A stretch of DNA of 64,000 bases from a virus: positions 1 through 64,000 of IMG/VR virus record IMGVR_UViG_3300033144_001700, one strand, 5' to 3'. Shown here in pieces: positions 39,806 through 48,739 of the stretch. Within the stretch, counting starts at the first letter, position 1, and every line of letters begins with the position of its first letter. A model generated the notes under the pieces. It saw only the letters and a program-made list of their open reading frames with translations. It was not told the DNA's origin and made no database searches. The position numbers and the translations under genes were made by a program.

Positions 39806-42662
39806 CTTTCGTCCTTTCTGTTGCGCACTTCGGGCAGATGTCGTCACCAGCCTCGCCGATGATGTCAGTCAACACCGGCTTGTCACACCGCTCGCAATAA
39901 ATCGTGAACGCATCTTCGGTGGCCTCCACTTCGCTGAAGACCTTGTTCAACACTGCGGGATATCGCATCACGTCTGACCGCTTGCCGATGATGGCGTTGG
40001 CCACGTCGTAAGGACTGTACCGAGTGCGCACAATCATGTTCAGCTTTACCGCTGTGCCGCTGACCGACACCCACAAATCACTCGCCGCATCGTGGATGTT
40101 TATCTCTTCTTTCTGCGGGCCTGTTCTGTACTCAGTCGTGCGGACTATCATCGGATGGTAGTCCTTGGCGTTTATCTTCTTGACCGCTTCTCGCATCACC
40201 GACTCTGGCTGATCGACTTCAAGCTGCCACCACATCCCCGCACCGTATTTCTTCAACGACTTCGGGAACGACCAAACCGATTCGATCTTCAAGCCGTGCG
40301 GTTCGAGACACGGATTCAGTAGACCGGGCAAATCGTTGATGTCGATGTCGTCAACGAATCCGAACTCGACCAACTGCAATCCGGCGAAGCCTGTAAGGTT
40401 CGACTTGATCTTGTCGGTGATGTAGAACTGCGAGTCTATCGCTGGTGTCAGGCCAGCTTGGAACGCGGCACGCCTGATCGCGAGCGTCCAATGCTTCGTG
40501 TCCACGTACCGTCGATACGAATCAACGGCACAGACCAGCGTCACGCGCGTGTTCACCGACCTGTGGTCGATCGTCTTGATCTCTGACAGCTTAACCGGCT
40601 CGTCTTCCCTCAGCGCCAGTTCGGACATCATGGCCAAATGATCCTCGTCGCACGCGCCGCACGCTGTGCAACCGATCGTACACGCTCCGAACTTCTCAAT
40701 GAAACCTGCACCGTAAACAGGGATCGGCGTACCGTCCGACTCTTTGCCAACCGGCTCGTCTCGCGCACGCTTCTGAATTTGGCGCCAGTGCCTGAGTAAA
40801 TACGCCTTCGTGATCAGTGGATCGATCACGTCCCAGGCGAACACTTCGTCCTCATCTTTCGGTCGGTAGTAATCTCGGTAAGTCCGGTTGTGCGCCGCCA
40901 GGTGGCGCTCGATGATCTCGCCGATCCGCTTCGACATCGCGCCGTACGTTCCTATGTTGGCTTCAATCGTCGCATCGAGCATCGCTTCGGCTGCAACGTC
41001 GTCACACATCTCGGCCATCTGAACGTAGTTGCCTAGCCCGCTCTTAGTCTCGTCACCCATCTGTGTGCCGAATCCCAACGCCTGTATCGCGGCCATCGTG
41101 TCGCTCAGATTCCCGTCCATCCGCCGACACTCAGTCCACTGCAACGGCGTGCCGCCCTGCACCATCAACGGCTTCCAACTGAAGCGCACCTTGATGTTGC
41201 TGTCAACGCTCTTGCGTAGAGCGTCGATCTTCCTAGCAGTCTCGACCATCTCCTTGTAATCTTCTTCAGTCTCGCCAGGTAGCGACGCCACCATGTAAAC
41301 CTTCAGCGATCGATAGCCAGCAGCCAGCGCGTTGCTGACCGACTTCAAGATGTCGTCTTCGTTGATTCCCTTGCTGACGATCTCGCGTAGTTTCTGGCTC
41401 GATCCCTCGGCGGCGATCGTTGCAGTCTTCTTCTGTGCGTGAACTGCGACAAACCCGAAGACCGGATCGGCACCGAAGACATCGATCCTCAACGACGGCA
41501 TCGATAGCTCTGGCGTGACCTCTTCTAAAATGCGCTTCATCAAAGACTTCTTGCGGCTGAACGTGCCGAACTCCAACATCAACGGCGACACGTCAACGCA
41601 CCCGGTGTTGCGCTGAGCTAGTTTGAAGTCGGCGAGCGTCTTGTCTTCCGACCGCTCACGGTACGGAGCCTCACGGAAGGTAGCCGCACAAAAGTTACAG
41701 TGGTAGGAGCAACCACGCGCCGCCTGAATCGTTCCCATCCCCATCCTTGGATCGTGAAAGATAACCGGTGGGTTGGTTGTGCTGGTCGCTTCCGTCAGGT
41801 TGCGGACGATCCTCTTGGTCGCCACCTTCGGCACGTCCCGCGTCATCTCCCATCCGGTAACGCGCCAGTTGCCTTTGACTTTCTTGTGCGAATACTTGAC
41901 GAACTTCGGACACCACAAGAACGGGTATCGATTGACCAGAGCTTCTAACGCATCGTCTTTGTCGGTGGCGGTATCGAACGCTCCGGCTTCCTTCAGCTTG
42001 ATGATGTCTCCCATCACCACGTTCCAGCCAGGGTTGTCCTGTGGCGCGCGTCTCGTCTCGCGTGGTGCCTTGCTGTCCTGTATCCACGACGCTCGCGCCT
42101 GTTGCTCCTTGGTCTCGTCTTCAGCCTCGCCACACCACACCAAATCGACAGTCGGCGAGACCAGCGACGGGTTGGCGAACGCGTGACCGCCCAAGATTAT
42201 GAGCGGGTGCTTGTGCGTCCGCTCTGACCAGCGCACCGGTATGCCGGACATCCTCAACATCTTGATCTGGTTGACCCAGTACGGCATATAGTTGAGCGAC
42301 ATCGCCAACACGTCGTACTCGCCAAGCGCGTGCCGCGTCTCCAGGCCGAACATCGGGATGCCGTGCTTCTCCATCAGGCCGACCTCTTTGTGGCTGGTCG
42401 GGTAGTACACACGCTCGTGAATCCGCTCTACGCTGTCGTACTCGTTAGCGTGCTGATACAGCAAAGGGATCGTGACGTTGCCTACCGACTGCACGTAATC
42501 GAAGCTCGCCATTATCGCGACGCGCAACCGCGCAGCATCCCACTGCTCCGGCGTCCAGCGATGCGCGTTCGGCTCGTCTCCGTAGTAGGCTTCCGGTGTA
42601 TCGAACTTGTGCTGGTTGTCGGCGAGGAACTTGTTTACTTGTGTCGGTGTTTTGAGATTCAT
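39783..42662 (-). CDS. B12-binding radical SAM protein, TIGR03960-like
   Basis: 959 residues. The N-terminal 180 residues match the start of the TIGR03960 family (EAYYGDEPNAHRWTPEQWD; ERVYYPTSHKEVGLMEKHG; PLIILGGHAFANPSLVSP) with a cobalamin-binding-like part. The radical SAM core has CSYHCNFCAATFREAPYRE (C-x3-C-x2-C, about residue 340), which holds a 4Fe-4S cluster. The C-terminal region near residues 700-860 resembles the DUF2344/TIGR03936 domain (RRYVDTKHWTLAIRRAAFQA), followed by a zinc-ribbon-like end (YCERCDKPVL...CPKCATE). Known bacterial members have no settled substrate. A promoter in front would give a leaderless message. Large radical SAM enzymes of this type are unusual in a phage. 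Confidence 0.8.
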   Translation of the reverse strand: MNLKTPTQVNKFLADNQHKFDTPEAYYGDEPNAHRWTPEQWDAARLRVAIMASFDYVQSVGNVTIPLLYQHANEYDSVERIHERVYYPTSHKEVGLMEKHGIPMFGLETRHALGEYDVLAMSLNYMPYWVNQIKMLRMSGIPVRWSERTHKHPLIILGGHAFANPSLVSPTVDLVWCGEAEDETKEQQARASWIQDSKAPRETRRAPQDNPGWNVVMGDIIKLKEAGAFDTATDKDDALEALVNRYPFLWCPKFVKYSHKKVKGNWRVTGWEMTRDVPKVATKRIVRNLTEATSTTNPPVIFHDPRMGMGTIQAARGCSYHCNFCAATFREAPYRERSEDKTLADFKLAQRNTGCVDVSPLMLEFGTFSRKKSLMKRILEEVTPELSMPSLRIDVFGADPVFGFVAVHAQKKTATIAAEGSSQKLREIVSKGINEDDILKSVSNALAAGYRSLKVYMVASLPGETEEDYKEMVETARKIDALRKSVDSNIKVRFSWKPLMVQGGTPLQWTECRRMDGNLSDTMAAIQALGFGTQMGDETKSGLGNYVQMAEMCDDVAAEAMLDATIEANIGTYGAMSKRIGEIIERHLAAHNRTYRDYYRPKDEDEVFAWDVIDPLITKAYLLRHWRQIQKRARDEPVGKESDGTPIPVYGAGFIEKFGACTIGCTACGACDEDHLAMMSELALREDEPVKLSEIKTIDHRSVNTRVTLVCAVDSYRRYVDTKHWTLAIRRAAFQAGLTPAIDSQFYITDKIKSNLTGFAGLQLVEFGFVDDIDINDLPGLLNPCLEPHGLKIESVWSFPKSLKKYGAGMWWQLEVDQPESVMREAVKKINAKDYHPMIVRTTEYRTGPQKEEINIHDAASDLWVSVSGTAVKLNMIVRTRYSPYDVANAIIGKRSDVMRYPAVLNKVFSEVEATEDAFTIYCERCDKPVLTDIIGEAGDDICPKCATERTKDAVRVEV

Positions 42663-42669
42663 CTGTACT

Positions 42670-42698
42670 GGTATCGTAACTCAGCGACTCTTTGTCAA
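42670..42698 (-). promoter_or_regulatory. Promoter for the radical SAM gene, possibly leaderless
   Basis: Minus strand TTGACA (42698-42693), 17-base spacer, GATACC (42675-42670), then seven bases and the ATG at 42662. Transcription would start at or next to the start codon. The -35 box overlaps the end of the sigma factor gene. Confidence 0.6.
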
Positions 42699-43357
42699 GC
42701 CAGTTCGTTAGCGCTGATGCGGCCCTGCAACCGTGAACGCAAGCCGTCAAGCGCCTCGTCGCGCAACGTCAGTACAGCCGTAACGCTGATGCCTCGGTTC
42801 CTCTCCTTCGCCAAAATGTTCCCGATCTGCGCCGCCGACATTCCGTGCGTGAGTAGCAGTATCACCGCACACTGCCTAGGCGGGAGCGACGCCAAAGCTG
42901 CCACCAATTCACCGGTCACTTTTGGTGGCAACGAATCGTTGACTGCACTGTAAGTGTCGTCAGATGGAAGCTCGGCGGGATTTATATCCTCGATCGGCGT
43001 GGTGTGAACGTCTCGCGTTCGACTGTTATCTGACAGTCTTCGGATCGTATCGAACATCGCGCCACGTATCCTGAGAAAGCTGAAGGAGCGAAACGTATAG
43101 CCGCTGTCCTTGTCGTATTTTTCCAGAGCTTGCAGCAGCCCGATCACGCCGACAGCAATCAAGTCTTCTTCGTCCACCAGGTGTGGGATCGGGTTCTCAA
43201 TCTTCTTGCGCGCGATCGATCTAACGTAACCGATGTGAGCTTCGATGACCCTTGTTCGATTGGCTGAAGTGCTACGCTTGATGTACGCCAGCACTGGCGA
43301 TCCTTTGCGCTCTCGCGCTGTACGCTTTTTCTTGACCGGCTTTTTCTTACTGACCAT
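42695..43357 (-). CDS. Sigma factor, FliA/WhiG-like
   Basis: 220 residues from the ATG at 43357 (MVSKKKPVKKKRTARE). Region 2 is clear at about residues 45-110: YVRSIARKKIENPIPHLVDE, EDLIAVGVIGLLQALEKYD, and YTFRSFSFLRIRGAMFDTIR, the -10-binding and core-binding signature of sigma-28 type factors. Region 4 is near residues 160-210 (LASLPPRQCAVILLLTHGMS and following). Likely directs RNA polymerase to phage middle or late promoters. An N-terminal Lys-rich tail (about 20 residues) is extra. Confidence 0.85.
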   Translation of the reverse strand: MVSKKKPVKKKRTARERKGSPVLAYIKRSTSANRTRVIEAHIGYVRSIARKKIENPIPHLVDEEDLIAVGVIGLLQALEKYDKDSGYTFRSFSFLRIRGAMFDTIRRLSDNSRTRDVHTTPIEDINPAELPSDDTYSAVNDSLPPKVTGELVAALASLPPRQCAVILLLTHGMSAAQIGNILAKERNRGISVTAVLTLRDEALDGLRSRLQGRISANELA

Positions 43358-43985
43358 CCGGCACCAACAAAGCAAGTTTGTGCCGATCAATTTCCTCCAC
43401 GAACCGCGCGACCTGAGCTTGGTCATAAGCGATCGCGTGTCGCATCTCGTAGTTGTGGCGCACCGCCCCAGGTTGATAGACGCCGATCACGTAGCACCCA
43501 ACATCGTGTCGGAAGACAAAGCCGTGATCCTTCGACAGCTTCTCTATGCCACCGATGAACTTGCTCGCCTCAGCACCGACAGTGATCACCAGCACTGGCG
43601 CGATGATGTGGATGTAATGCCGGAGGTTCCAACTAAAACACGCCCTGTATTCTTCGTTGGTTGGCTTCCGATCCAGAGTGTGACACATCATGCTGTTCGT
43701 GAGGTACGTGTCTTCAGGCTTCAGTCCTGCACCCGTCAACCACTTCCTCAGCAGTAATCCATCCGGCCCGAACCACGGCGTGTTTTCCAAGTCTTCTTCC
43801 GGCCCAGGCTGACGGCCTACCACCATCACGTCGGCTGGCGTCGGGCCTTTACCGATCACCGGCTGACACGCCGAGTCCCGCGCCGGACATTTGTGGCAAC
43901 CCTTCGCCACCGCATCCATCACGCGCCGCCGCTGTGCTGCGCCGGGATCGCGCTCAGACCACAGTGGCTGTAGCTGCGTCGCCAT
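43347..43985 (-). CDS. Uracil-DNA glycosylase-like protein, family 4/5 type
   Basis: 212 residues from the ATG at 43985 (MATQLQPLWSERDP). Signature regions: CHKCPARDSAC with GKGP (iron-sulfur side), motif A MVVGRQPGPEEDLENTPWFG, then TNSMMCHTLDRKPTNEEYRA with the second Cys pair, and motif B near VYQPGAVRHN. Four Cys could hold a 4Fe-4S cluster. In typical family 4 enzymes motif B begins His-Pro, but here it reads Gln-Pro. It would remove uracil from DNA or bind it. Overlaps the sigma gene by 11 bp. Confidence 0.75.
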   Translation of the reverse strand: MATQLQPLWSERDPGAAQRRRVMDAVAKGCHKCPARDSACQPVIGKGPTPADVMVVGRQPGPEEDLENTPWFGPDGLLLRKWLTGAGLKPEDTYLTNSMMCHTLDRKPTNEEYRACFSWNLRHYIHIIAPVLVITVGAEASKFIGGIEKLSKDHGFVFRHDVGCYVIGVYQPGAVRHNYEMRHAIAYDQAQVARFVEEIDRHKLALLVPDGQ

Positions 43986-44592
43986 GCTTCTCGATCCTGT
44001 ACGCCTTGTCAGCGTGCTCCAAGAATTCGTCCTGATGCGTAACCAGCACGACCTGAATTCCCAAGTCGCGTGACATCTTCTGAAGCAACTGCGCCATCGC
44101 TGGCACATACTCCGCGCTAAGGTGGGCGAACGGTTCGTCCAAGAACACAACCTTTTCTACGTCGAGCAATCGGACGAACACCATCTGAAGGATCGAGCAC
44201 GTCACCGCAACCACACCGCCACCGCGAGCGTCTAGCAAGTCGGTCTCTGTGCCGTTCTCGTTGATCAACCTGAAGTCCACGTTCACGTTGTTGCCGCGAA
44301 CCTTCGTGTTGATTTTGAATTGAATGGCTTCATCGAAGACCGCCAGCAAGCCAGCACTCACCACGCGCTCTATCCCTGCGGCGAACTCGGTCTGCACTTG
44401 CTCGGTCAGCAAGTGGAACAACGCTAAGACCTTATCCATCAACACGATCTCAGCGTCGTGCTCCTTGATTTCTTTTTCAAATTGTCGCAGGTCACGGTTG
44501 ATCTGCCTCGCCGTGCCTAGGTCGCGATCGAACCGACCTTTACGGATCAGCATCATCGATGCCAGTCGTTCGCCTGTAAGCCTCTCACTCAT
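43954..44592 (-). CDS. SbcC/Rad50-like ATPase, C-terminal half
   Basis: 212 residues. Starts in a coiled coil (DRDLGTARQINRDLRQFEKE), then the C-terminal ATPase lobe: signature-like ARGGGVVAVTCSILQMVFVR, Walker B and D-loop VVFLDEPFAHLSAEYVPAM, and H-loop VVLVTHQDEF. No Walker A. The matching N-terminal half with Walker A is the gene at 47792-48739, so one SbcC protein is encoded as two genes. Needed to rebuild a composite ATP site with its partner. Confidence 0.8.
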   Translation of the reverse strand: MSERLTGERLASMMLIRKGRFDRDLGTARQINRDLRQFEKEIKEHDAEIVLMDKVLALFHLLTEQVQTEFAAGIERVVSAGLLAVFDEAIQFKINTKVRGNNVNVDFRLINENGTETDLLDARGGGVVAVTCSILQMVFVRLLDVEKVVFLDEPFAHLSAEYVPAMAQLLQKMSRDLGIQVVLVTHQDEFLEHADKAYRIEKHGDAATATVV

Positions 44593-45790
44593 TTAGCGTG
44601 CCGACTTTCTTCCTGCGGCGCTTCTTACGCTTCGGCTCTTCCCATCCTGCCGGAGCCTCGCGCTGTGGTCGCACAACGTCTGATCCCTTAGCGGCTTCGC
44701 CCAGGTCGGGCCGCAGTTGAACCAGCACGCCTAGAAATCCTTCCTCTTCGGCTTCCTCGAACCGGAGCATCGTCCGGCGCGCTCCCTTGTCTTCGCCGAT
44801 CAGCATCCGACACTCGTTAGATTCGATCGCTTCCAGCACATCAGCTAGATAATTGTGGTTCACTCCCAACTCACGATCCTCACCCTTCCAGTAAACGTCC
44901 AACGTCTCTTCCGCTTCGTTGCCGTTCTTGTCCAACGTCGTCAGGGTCAGTGTGTCTTTGCTCAACACCATCGTCAGGAAGTTCGTGTCATCATCGGCGG
45001 TCAGCGCCACGCGCGCCACAGCACTCGACAACGCCTTGACATCCATCCGCAATTCGTCGGTGAACTTCGCAGTCGGCGTGATCAAGGCGCGCTGCAAATC
45101 TGGATACTCGGTCGTGTGCTTCGCGGCGACCAAGATGTCGTCATCAAATTTGAAGCTGACCGCCTTCTTGGTTTCCCCGATTTCGATCTCGTCACTGGCC
45201 ATCGTCCTGATCCGTCGCAGCACTTGCTCGACTGCCTTCGACGGGAATAGCACGTCACGTACGCCAGGGAAAGCGACACGCAACATCTTGCTGCCGTCCG
45301 TCGCTTGCAGCACACCGTCCTTGGCCTGAACAAACATATAGTTGGCGCGTATGTTGTCACTGGCAATCGCCGGTCGTACTCGCTTCAACGCCGACTCGAA
45401 CTCTTCTCGGTTGACGACGTACGGCTTCCGGTGCTTGGTCTCGATCTGTGGGAAGTCATCGATTGTCGGCAACCTGATCTCCCACCGCGTTGCCTCAGTC
45501 GTGATCTTGCACAGCCCGTCCTCGATCTCAAACGCCATCTCGCCATCAGGTGCAGCGCGTACGATGTCCAGCGCCTTGATAGGCCAGGCGACGGTATCCG
45601 GCTCTTCGATCACGACCTGTTGCGTGTTAGCGATCATCGTCAACTCGCCGTCGCTGCCGATCAATGTCAGCCCATCACGGGCCTCAACCTTAATCGATTG
45701 CAGCGCAGTGATCGCGTTGTTGCGCGTCGTCACGCCGAACGCTTTCTCCATCAACGCCACGAGCACGTATTGCTTGATTGTAATTTTCAT
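44585..45790 (-). CDS. dnaN: DNA polymerase III beta-like sliding clamp
   Basis: 401 residues. Starts MKITIKQYVLVALMEKAFGV and continues with the three-domain clamp pattern: domain 1 with SIKVEARDGLTLIGSDGELT (like the bacterial 'NVLLxxxxxxLxLxATDLE' strand), domain 2 near residues 135-260, domain 3 with ERDELGVNHNYLADVLEAIE-like signature (DRELGVNHNYLADVLEAIES) and a long extra basic C-terminus (KRKKRRRKKVGT). It rings DNA and holds the polymerase. The ends overlap the neighbours by 4-8 bp. Confidence 0.85.
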   Translation of the reverse strand: MKITIKQYVLVALMEKAFGVTTRNNAITALQSIKVEARDGLTLIGSDGELTMIANTQQVVIEEPDTVAWPIKALDIVRAAPDGEMAFEIEDGLCKITTEATRWEIRLPTIDDFPQIETKHRKPYVVNREEFESALKRVRPAIASDNIRANYMFVQAKDGVLQATDGSKMLRVAFPGVRDVLFPSKAVEQVLRRIRTMASDEIEIGETKKAVSFKFDDDILVAAKHTTEYPDLQRALITPTAKFTDELRMDVKALSSAVARVALTADDDTNFLTMVLSKDTLTLTTLDKNGNEAEETLDVYWKGEDRELGVNHNYLADVLEAIESNECRMLIGEDKGARRTMLRFEEAEEEGFLGVLVQLRPDLGEAAKGSDVVRPQREAPAGWEEPKRKKRRRKKVGTLNE

Positions 45791-46050
45791 TTAACCAACT
45801 CAACGATCTCTTCCGCCAGGTGTATCATCTCGTTATCGATTTCTGTGTGCTTCTTGTCAAGCAAGTCCACGTCGGCTGTTCCGAATCTCTCGATCGCTCC
45901 GGCCTCGATCTCGCTGATCTGACCTTCCTCAGCGGCGATCTTTCCGTCCAGTTCGGCGATCTCGTTGCCTAGCTCCCTTGCTCTTTTGACTGCGCTCTCC
46001 ACCTCGCTCGCGCTCAGTGGCTTCCTCGAAGCTGACTTCTTTGATGCCAT
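45787..46050 (-). CDS. Coiled-coil protein
   Basis: 87 residues, almost entirely helical with a heptad-like pattern (ESAVKRARELGNEIAELDGK and on). A basic N-terminus. It lies inside the SbcCD-clamp cluster and overlaps the nuclease gene's end by 122 bp. It could be an accessory coil of the split SbcC complex, or an unrelated helical peptide; I cannot decide. Confidence 0.5.
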   Translation of the reverse strand: MASKKSASRKPLSASEVESAVKRARELGNEIAELDGKIAAEEGQISEIEAGAIERFGTADVDLLDKKHTEIDNEMIHLAEEIVELVK

Positions 46051-46819
46051 GTTTCCCTTCCTTCACAGTTGACGCCTTGTGCGTCTCTGAACACATCGAC
46101 CGGCCTCGGTACTCGCAGAAGAAACAGTGTGGCCCCTGCGTTGCGACGCGGGTTGTCTTGCCTGTCGCCTTGGCGTGCGCCGCTCTCGCTAGTTCTCTTT
46201 CCCACGCGTCTATCTCTTCCTGTGATATCTCTCGGCTCTCGATCATCCTGCGCCGGAGTGGATACAGGAACGCTATCCTGTCTACCCTCTGACCGTACAT
46301 GGTACACGCGACCGCGTACGTCAATAGCTGGTCGGGTTTCCCTTTGCTCCGTTCATCGGAGTAAAACTTCCAATCGTAAACGGTGAACGTCTCTGGATCG
46401 TAGATGTCGAACGCGCCCTTGATCGCGTACCGTGGATCGCAAGCGAGCCGGACACTGAACCGCTTCTCGAACAACGCATCATGCTCCGGCAACTTCAAAG
46501 ACCTGACGATCTTCTCGGCTCTCAGCGCGCCGACCACTGTCCGGCGCATCACTTCTTGCAGCTTGTCGATCGGCAACGACACGCGCCGCGCCTTCGCAGT
46601 CTTCTTGAACATCGGCACGACGTGCCGCTTGATGTAGCCCTCGGCGAACTTCGTCTTCGACCAATCGTGTATCAGGTCGTGGCAGATCGAGCCGACCAAG
46701 AACGGGTACTGGTCTTTGCCAACGTACCGGTGATCAATATGGCGTAGGGTGTACTGCAACTGACACTCGTTGAAGCTCTGAATCTGAGACCAACTGACCT
46801 CTACTCTTTTATCGGACAT
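45929..46819 (-). CDS. RecB/Cas4-family PD-(D/E)XK nuclease with iron-sulfur Cys
   Basis: 296 residues. Catalytic core: GAFDIYDPETFTVYDWKFYS (Asp in G-A-F-D, then D-W-K) and QxxxY motif in DQLLTYAVAC. A first Cys at FNECQLQY near the N-terminus and a late CFFCEYRGRSMC give the four-cysteine pattern of AddB/Cas4-type nucleases with a 4Fe-4S cluster. Likely a 5'-3' or dual exonuclease used with RecA and SbcCD in recombination. The C-terminus is Lys/Arg-rich. Confidence 0.82.
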   Translation of the reverse strand: MSDKRVEVSWSQIQSFNECQLQYTLRHIDHRYVGKDQYPFLVGSICHDLIHDWSKTKFAEGYIKRHVVPMFKKTAKARRVSLPIDKLQEVMRRTVVGALRAEKIVRSLKLPEHDALFEKRFSVRLACDPRYAIKGAFDIYDPETFTVYDWKFYSDERSKGKPDQLLTYAVACTMYGQRVDRIAFLYPLRRRMIESREISQEEIDAWERELARAAHAKATGKTTRVATQGPHCFFCEYRGRSMCSETHKASTVKEGKHGIKEVSFEEATERERGGERSQKSKGARQRDRRTGRKDRR

Positions 46820-47819
46820 CGAACAAAATCTGCCGTGCTTCAGCCCGAACCGATTTACTCTTGGTCAACTTGTCGGCGGCGTCCGCCAACTCTTCGACAG
46901 TGACGGCCTTGACCTCAGCACTGCGTAACTGCTCAGTGAACTCCCTGATCGATTCATCTCTGAATTTCTCCATCTCTGCACTCTCCAGGCGGAACACTTC
47001 AGCAGCCGGTGCCGCCTGTAGTTCTTCGTAACGCGCAGTCACCGTCTTGTCGGTGACTTCGATCACTGCGACCTGTGGCGTGCGCTCAACATCGTTAGCC
47101 GTCAGCGATCCACGGGACAGCGCGCCAGGGTTCGAGACCACCGTGTGGCGACGCTTGCCGCTGCCGCGACTGTACTGTACGACTCTATCCCAAGTATCCT
47201 CTCTGATCGATCTCAGCGGCTCTGGTACGTGGATGTGTCCATAGCAAATCACCCTTGCCCTTAGCTCGTCAAGCTCGTCAGGATGGATTGTATCGTAGTA
47301 CGGGTTTGACTGCCAAGCGATCGGCGCGTGCGTGATCAGCACATCGCATCCGCGTGCCGCCTCTAGGATCATCGCCGCGTCGATCTTGTAGTCCCACTCG
47401 ACACCGAACATCTTGATCCCGTTGGCGTCGAACATTCCGTTCTCGCGTGTCAAGATCTCGACGTTCGGCATATTCGCCAGCACGCCCAATGGTTGCCTGT
47501 CCATCGACTCGATCCGACCAGCGGACAAATCGTGGTTGCCGGGTACGATCAAAGAAACGACTTGGTAGTTGTCGCTCAGCAGTTGGCACCATCGGTTGAC
47601 CAACGCGTGACTCACGCGAGTGGCCTGTGGGTTGTGGAATAAATCGCCAGTGAACACGACGTAGTTCGCGTCTTCCGCGTTCGCCAGGTCGAACGCCTCT
47701 TGCAGCTTCGCGAATATCTGGTCGTTGTAAAGCCGCGTCCGATTCCGTGGCGGCTTGTCGGACGTGTGCGGATCGTTGATCTGTACGAACTTCAAATCCC
47801 GCTCACCTTCTGGCTGCAC
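46809..47819 (-). CDS. sbcD: SbcD/Mre11-like nuclease
   Basis: 336 residues. Metallophosphoesterase motifs in order: INDPHTSD (D-x-H-x variant), VVFTGDLFHN, VPGNHDLS, ITHAPI and CYGHIHVPE, the five motifs of Mre11/SbcD. The C-terminal part (residues 260-336) is helical and charged, as in the SbcC-binding region. It cuts DNA ends and hairpins with the split SbcC of this window. It overlaps the SbcC N-half gene by 28 bp. Confidence 0.85.
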   Translation of the reverse strand: MQPEGERDLKFVQINDPHTSDKPPRNRTRLYNDQIFAKLQEAFDLANAEDANYVVFTGDLFHNPQATRVSHALVNRWCQLLSDNYQVVSLIVPGNHDLSAGRIESMDRQPLGVLANMPNVEILTRENGMFDANGIKMFGVEWDYKIDAAMILEAARGCDVLITHAPIAWQSNPYYDTIHPDELDELRARVICYGHIHVPEPLRSIREDTWDRVVQYSRGSGKRRHTVVSNPGALSRGSLTANDVERTPQVAVIEVTDKTVTARYEELQAAPAAEVFRLESAEMEKFRDESIREFTEQLRSAEVKAVTVEELADAADKLTKSKSVRAEARQILFDVR

Positions 47820-48739
47820 ACCGGACAGATCTTGACCTTGGCTAGCTCGTGCTTCAACTGGCGCAGTTCGTCGCGCTTAACGCGACGCTTCGCTATCAGT
47901 CCCACGATCGTTCCGGTCTTGGTTTGTAGCTGAGTGTAGCTGGCGATCAGCCGATCTCTGTCCTGAGACGCGCTGAGAAGCGCGTCAGCCACATCCTGCG
48001 CTGTGTCTACGGTGTTCTTCAACGCCTTCCACCGCTCAACGTCCACGATCTGCCTAGCGCGTCTCGTACGAATCGCAAGCTGATCCGCCGAACAAGCGAT
48101 CCCTAATGCCTCTAACTCGCCGTACTGCTTGATCTTGTCTCCGGCTTCGGCCAGGTTGCGTGCGTCGTCTTCGAGATACGCGTACGATTCCAACTCCAGT
48201 CTCGCTGCATCGCGATCGTTCTCGCGGACAGTGAGCAATCGCTTAGCCTGCTGCTGTCGCTTGCGCGCGGCTTGCGTTGCGAGGAAGAGAATGTTCACAC
48301 CGCTTAGCTCGCCAAGCATCCGCGCTCGCGTGCTGGCTGGCACGCCCAACAGAAACGGCATCTCGAACTGACCGGCGAAGTTCGGCGTCATCGACTCGCT
48401 GCCAATTTTGATCTCGCCGATCTTCAACCGTGCCGCGATCTCTGGCGGCACCGTCCGGCCTGTCTTGTTGAAAGTGTCTTTACCCAGGACGTACGTCGAA
48501 CTGCCTTCGCGCTTGTTCCACGCGACCGTCGTCTTGTCCGCCTCGATCACCACAGTTGCGTCCTTCGCCCCGTGTGAAACGAAGTCGTTGCCGCTGCGGT
48601 TGATCGCCAGGGCGCGAACCGCTCGGATGATCGCAGACTTCCCAACATCGGACTCGCCAACGATCACGGTGAACGGCTCTAACTCCAACGTCACATCGCG
48701 CAACGATTGGAAGTTGAGGATACTGATGCGATCAATCAC
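47792..48739 (-). CDS. SbcC/Rad50-like ATPase, N-terminal half with zinc hook
   Basis: 315 residues from a GTG (VIDRISILNFQSLRDVTLE). Walker A GESDVGKSAII (about residue 36), then the ATPase lobe, Q-loop region (FAGQFEMPFLLG), and a long coiled coil (about 150-300). It ends at CPVCSQK, half of a CxxC zinc hook, where Rad50-type chains normally turn back. The second half is in a separate gene 3.2 kb downstream. TATACC lies five bases before the GTG (48750-48745), so the transcript may be leaderless. Confidence 0.82.
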   Translation of the reverse strand: MIDRISILNFQSLRDVTLELEPFTVIVGESDVGKSAIIRAVRALAINRSGNDFVSHGAKDATVVIEADKTTVAWNKREGSSTYVLGKDTFNKTGRTVPPEIAARLKIGEIKIGSESMTPNFAGQFEMPFLLGVPASTRARMLGELSGVNILFLATQAARKRQQQAKRLLTVRENDRDAARLELESYAYLEDDARNLAEAGDKIKQYGELEALGIACSADQLAIRTRRARQIVDVERWKALKNTVDTAQDVADALLSASQDRDRLIASYTQLQTKTGTIVGLIAKRRVKRDELRQLKHELAKVKICPVCSQKVSGI

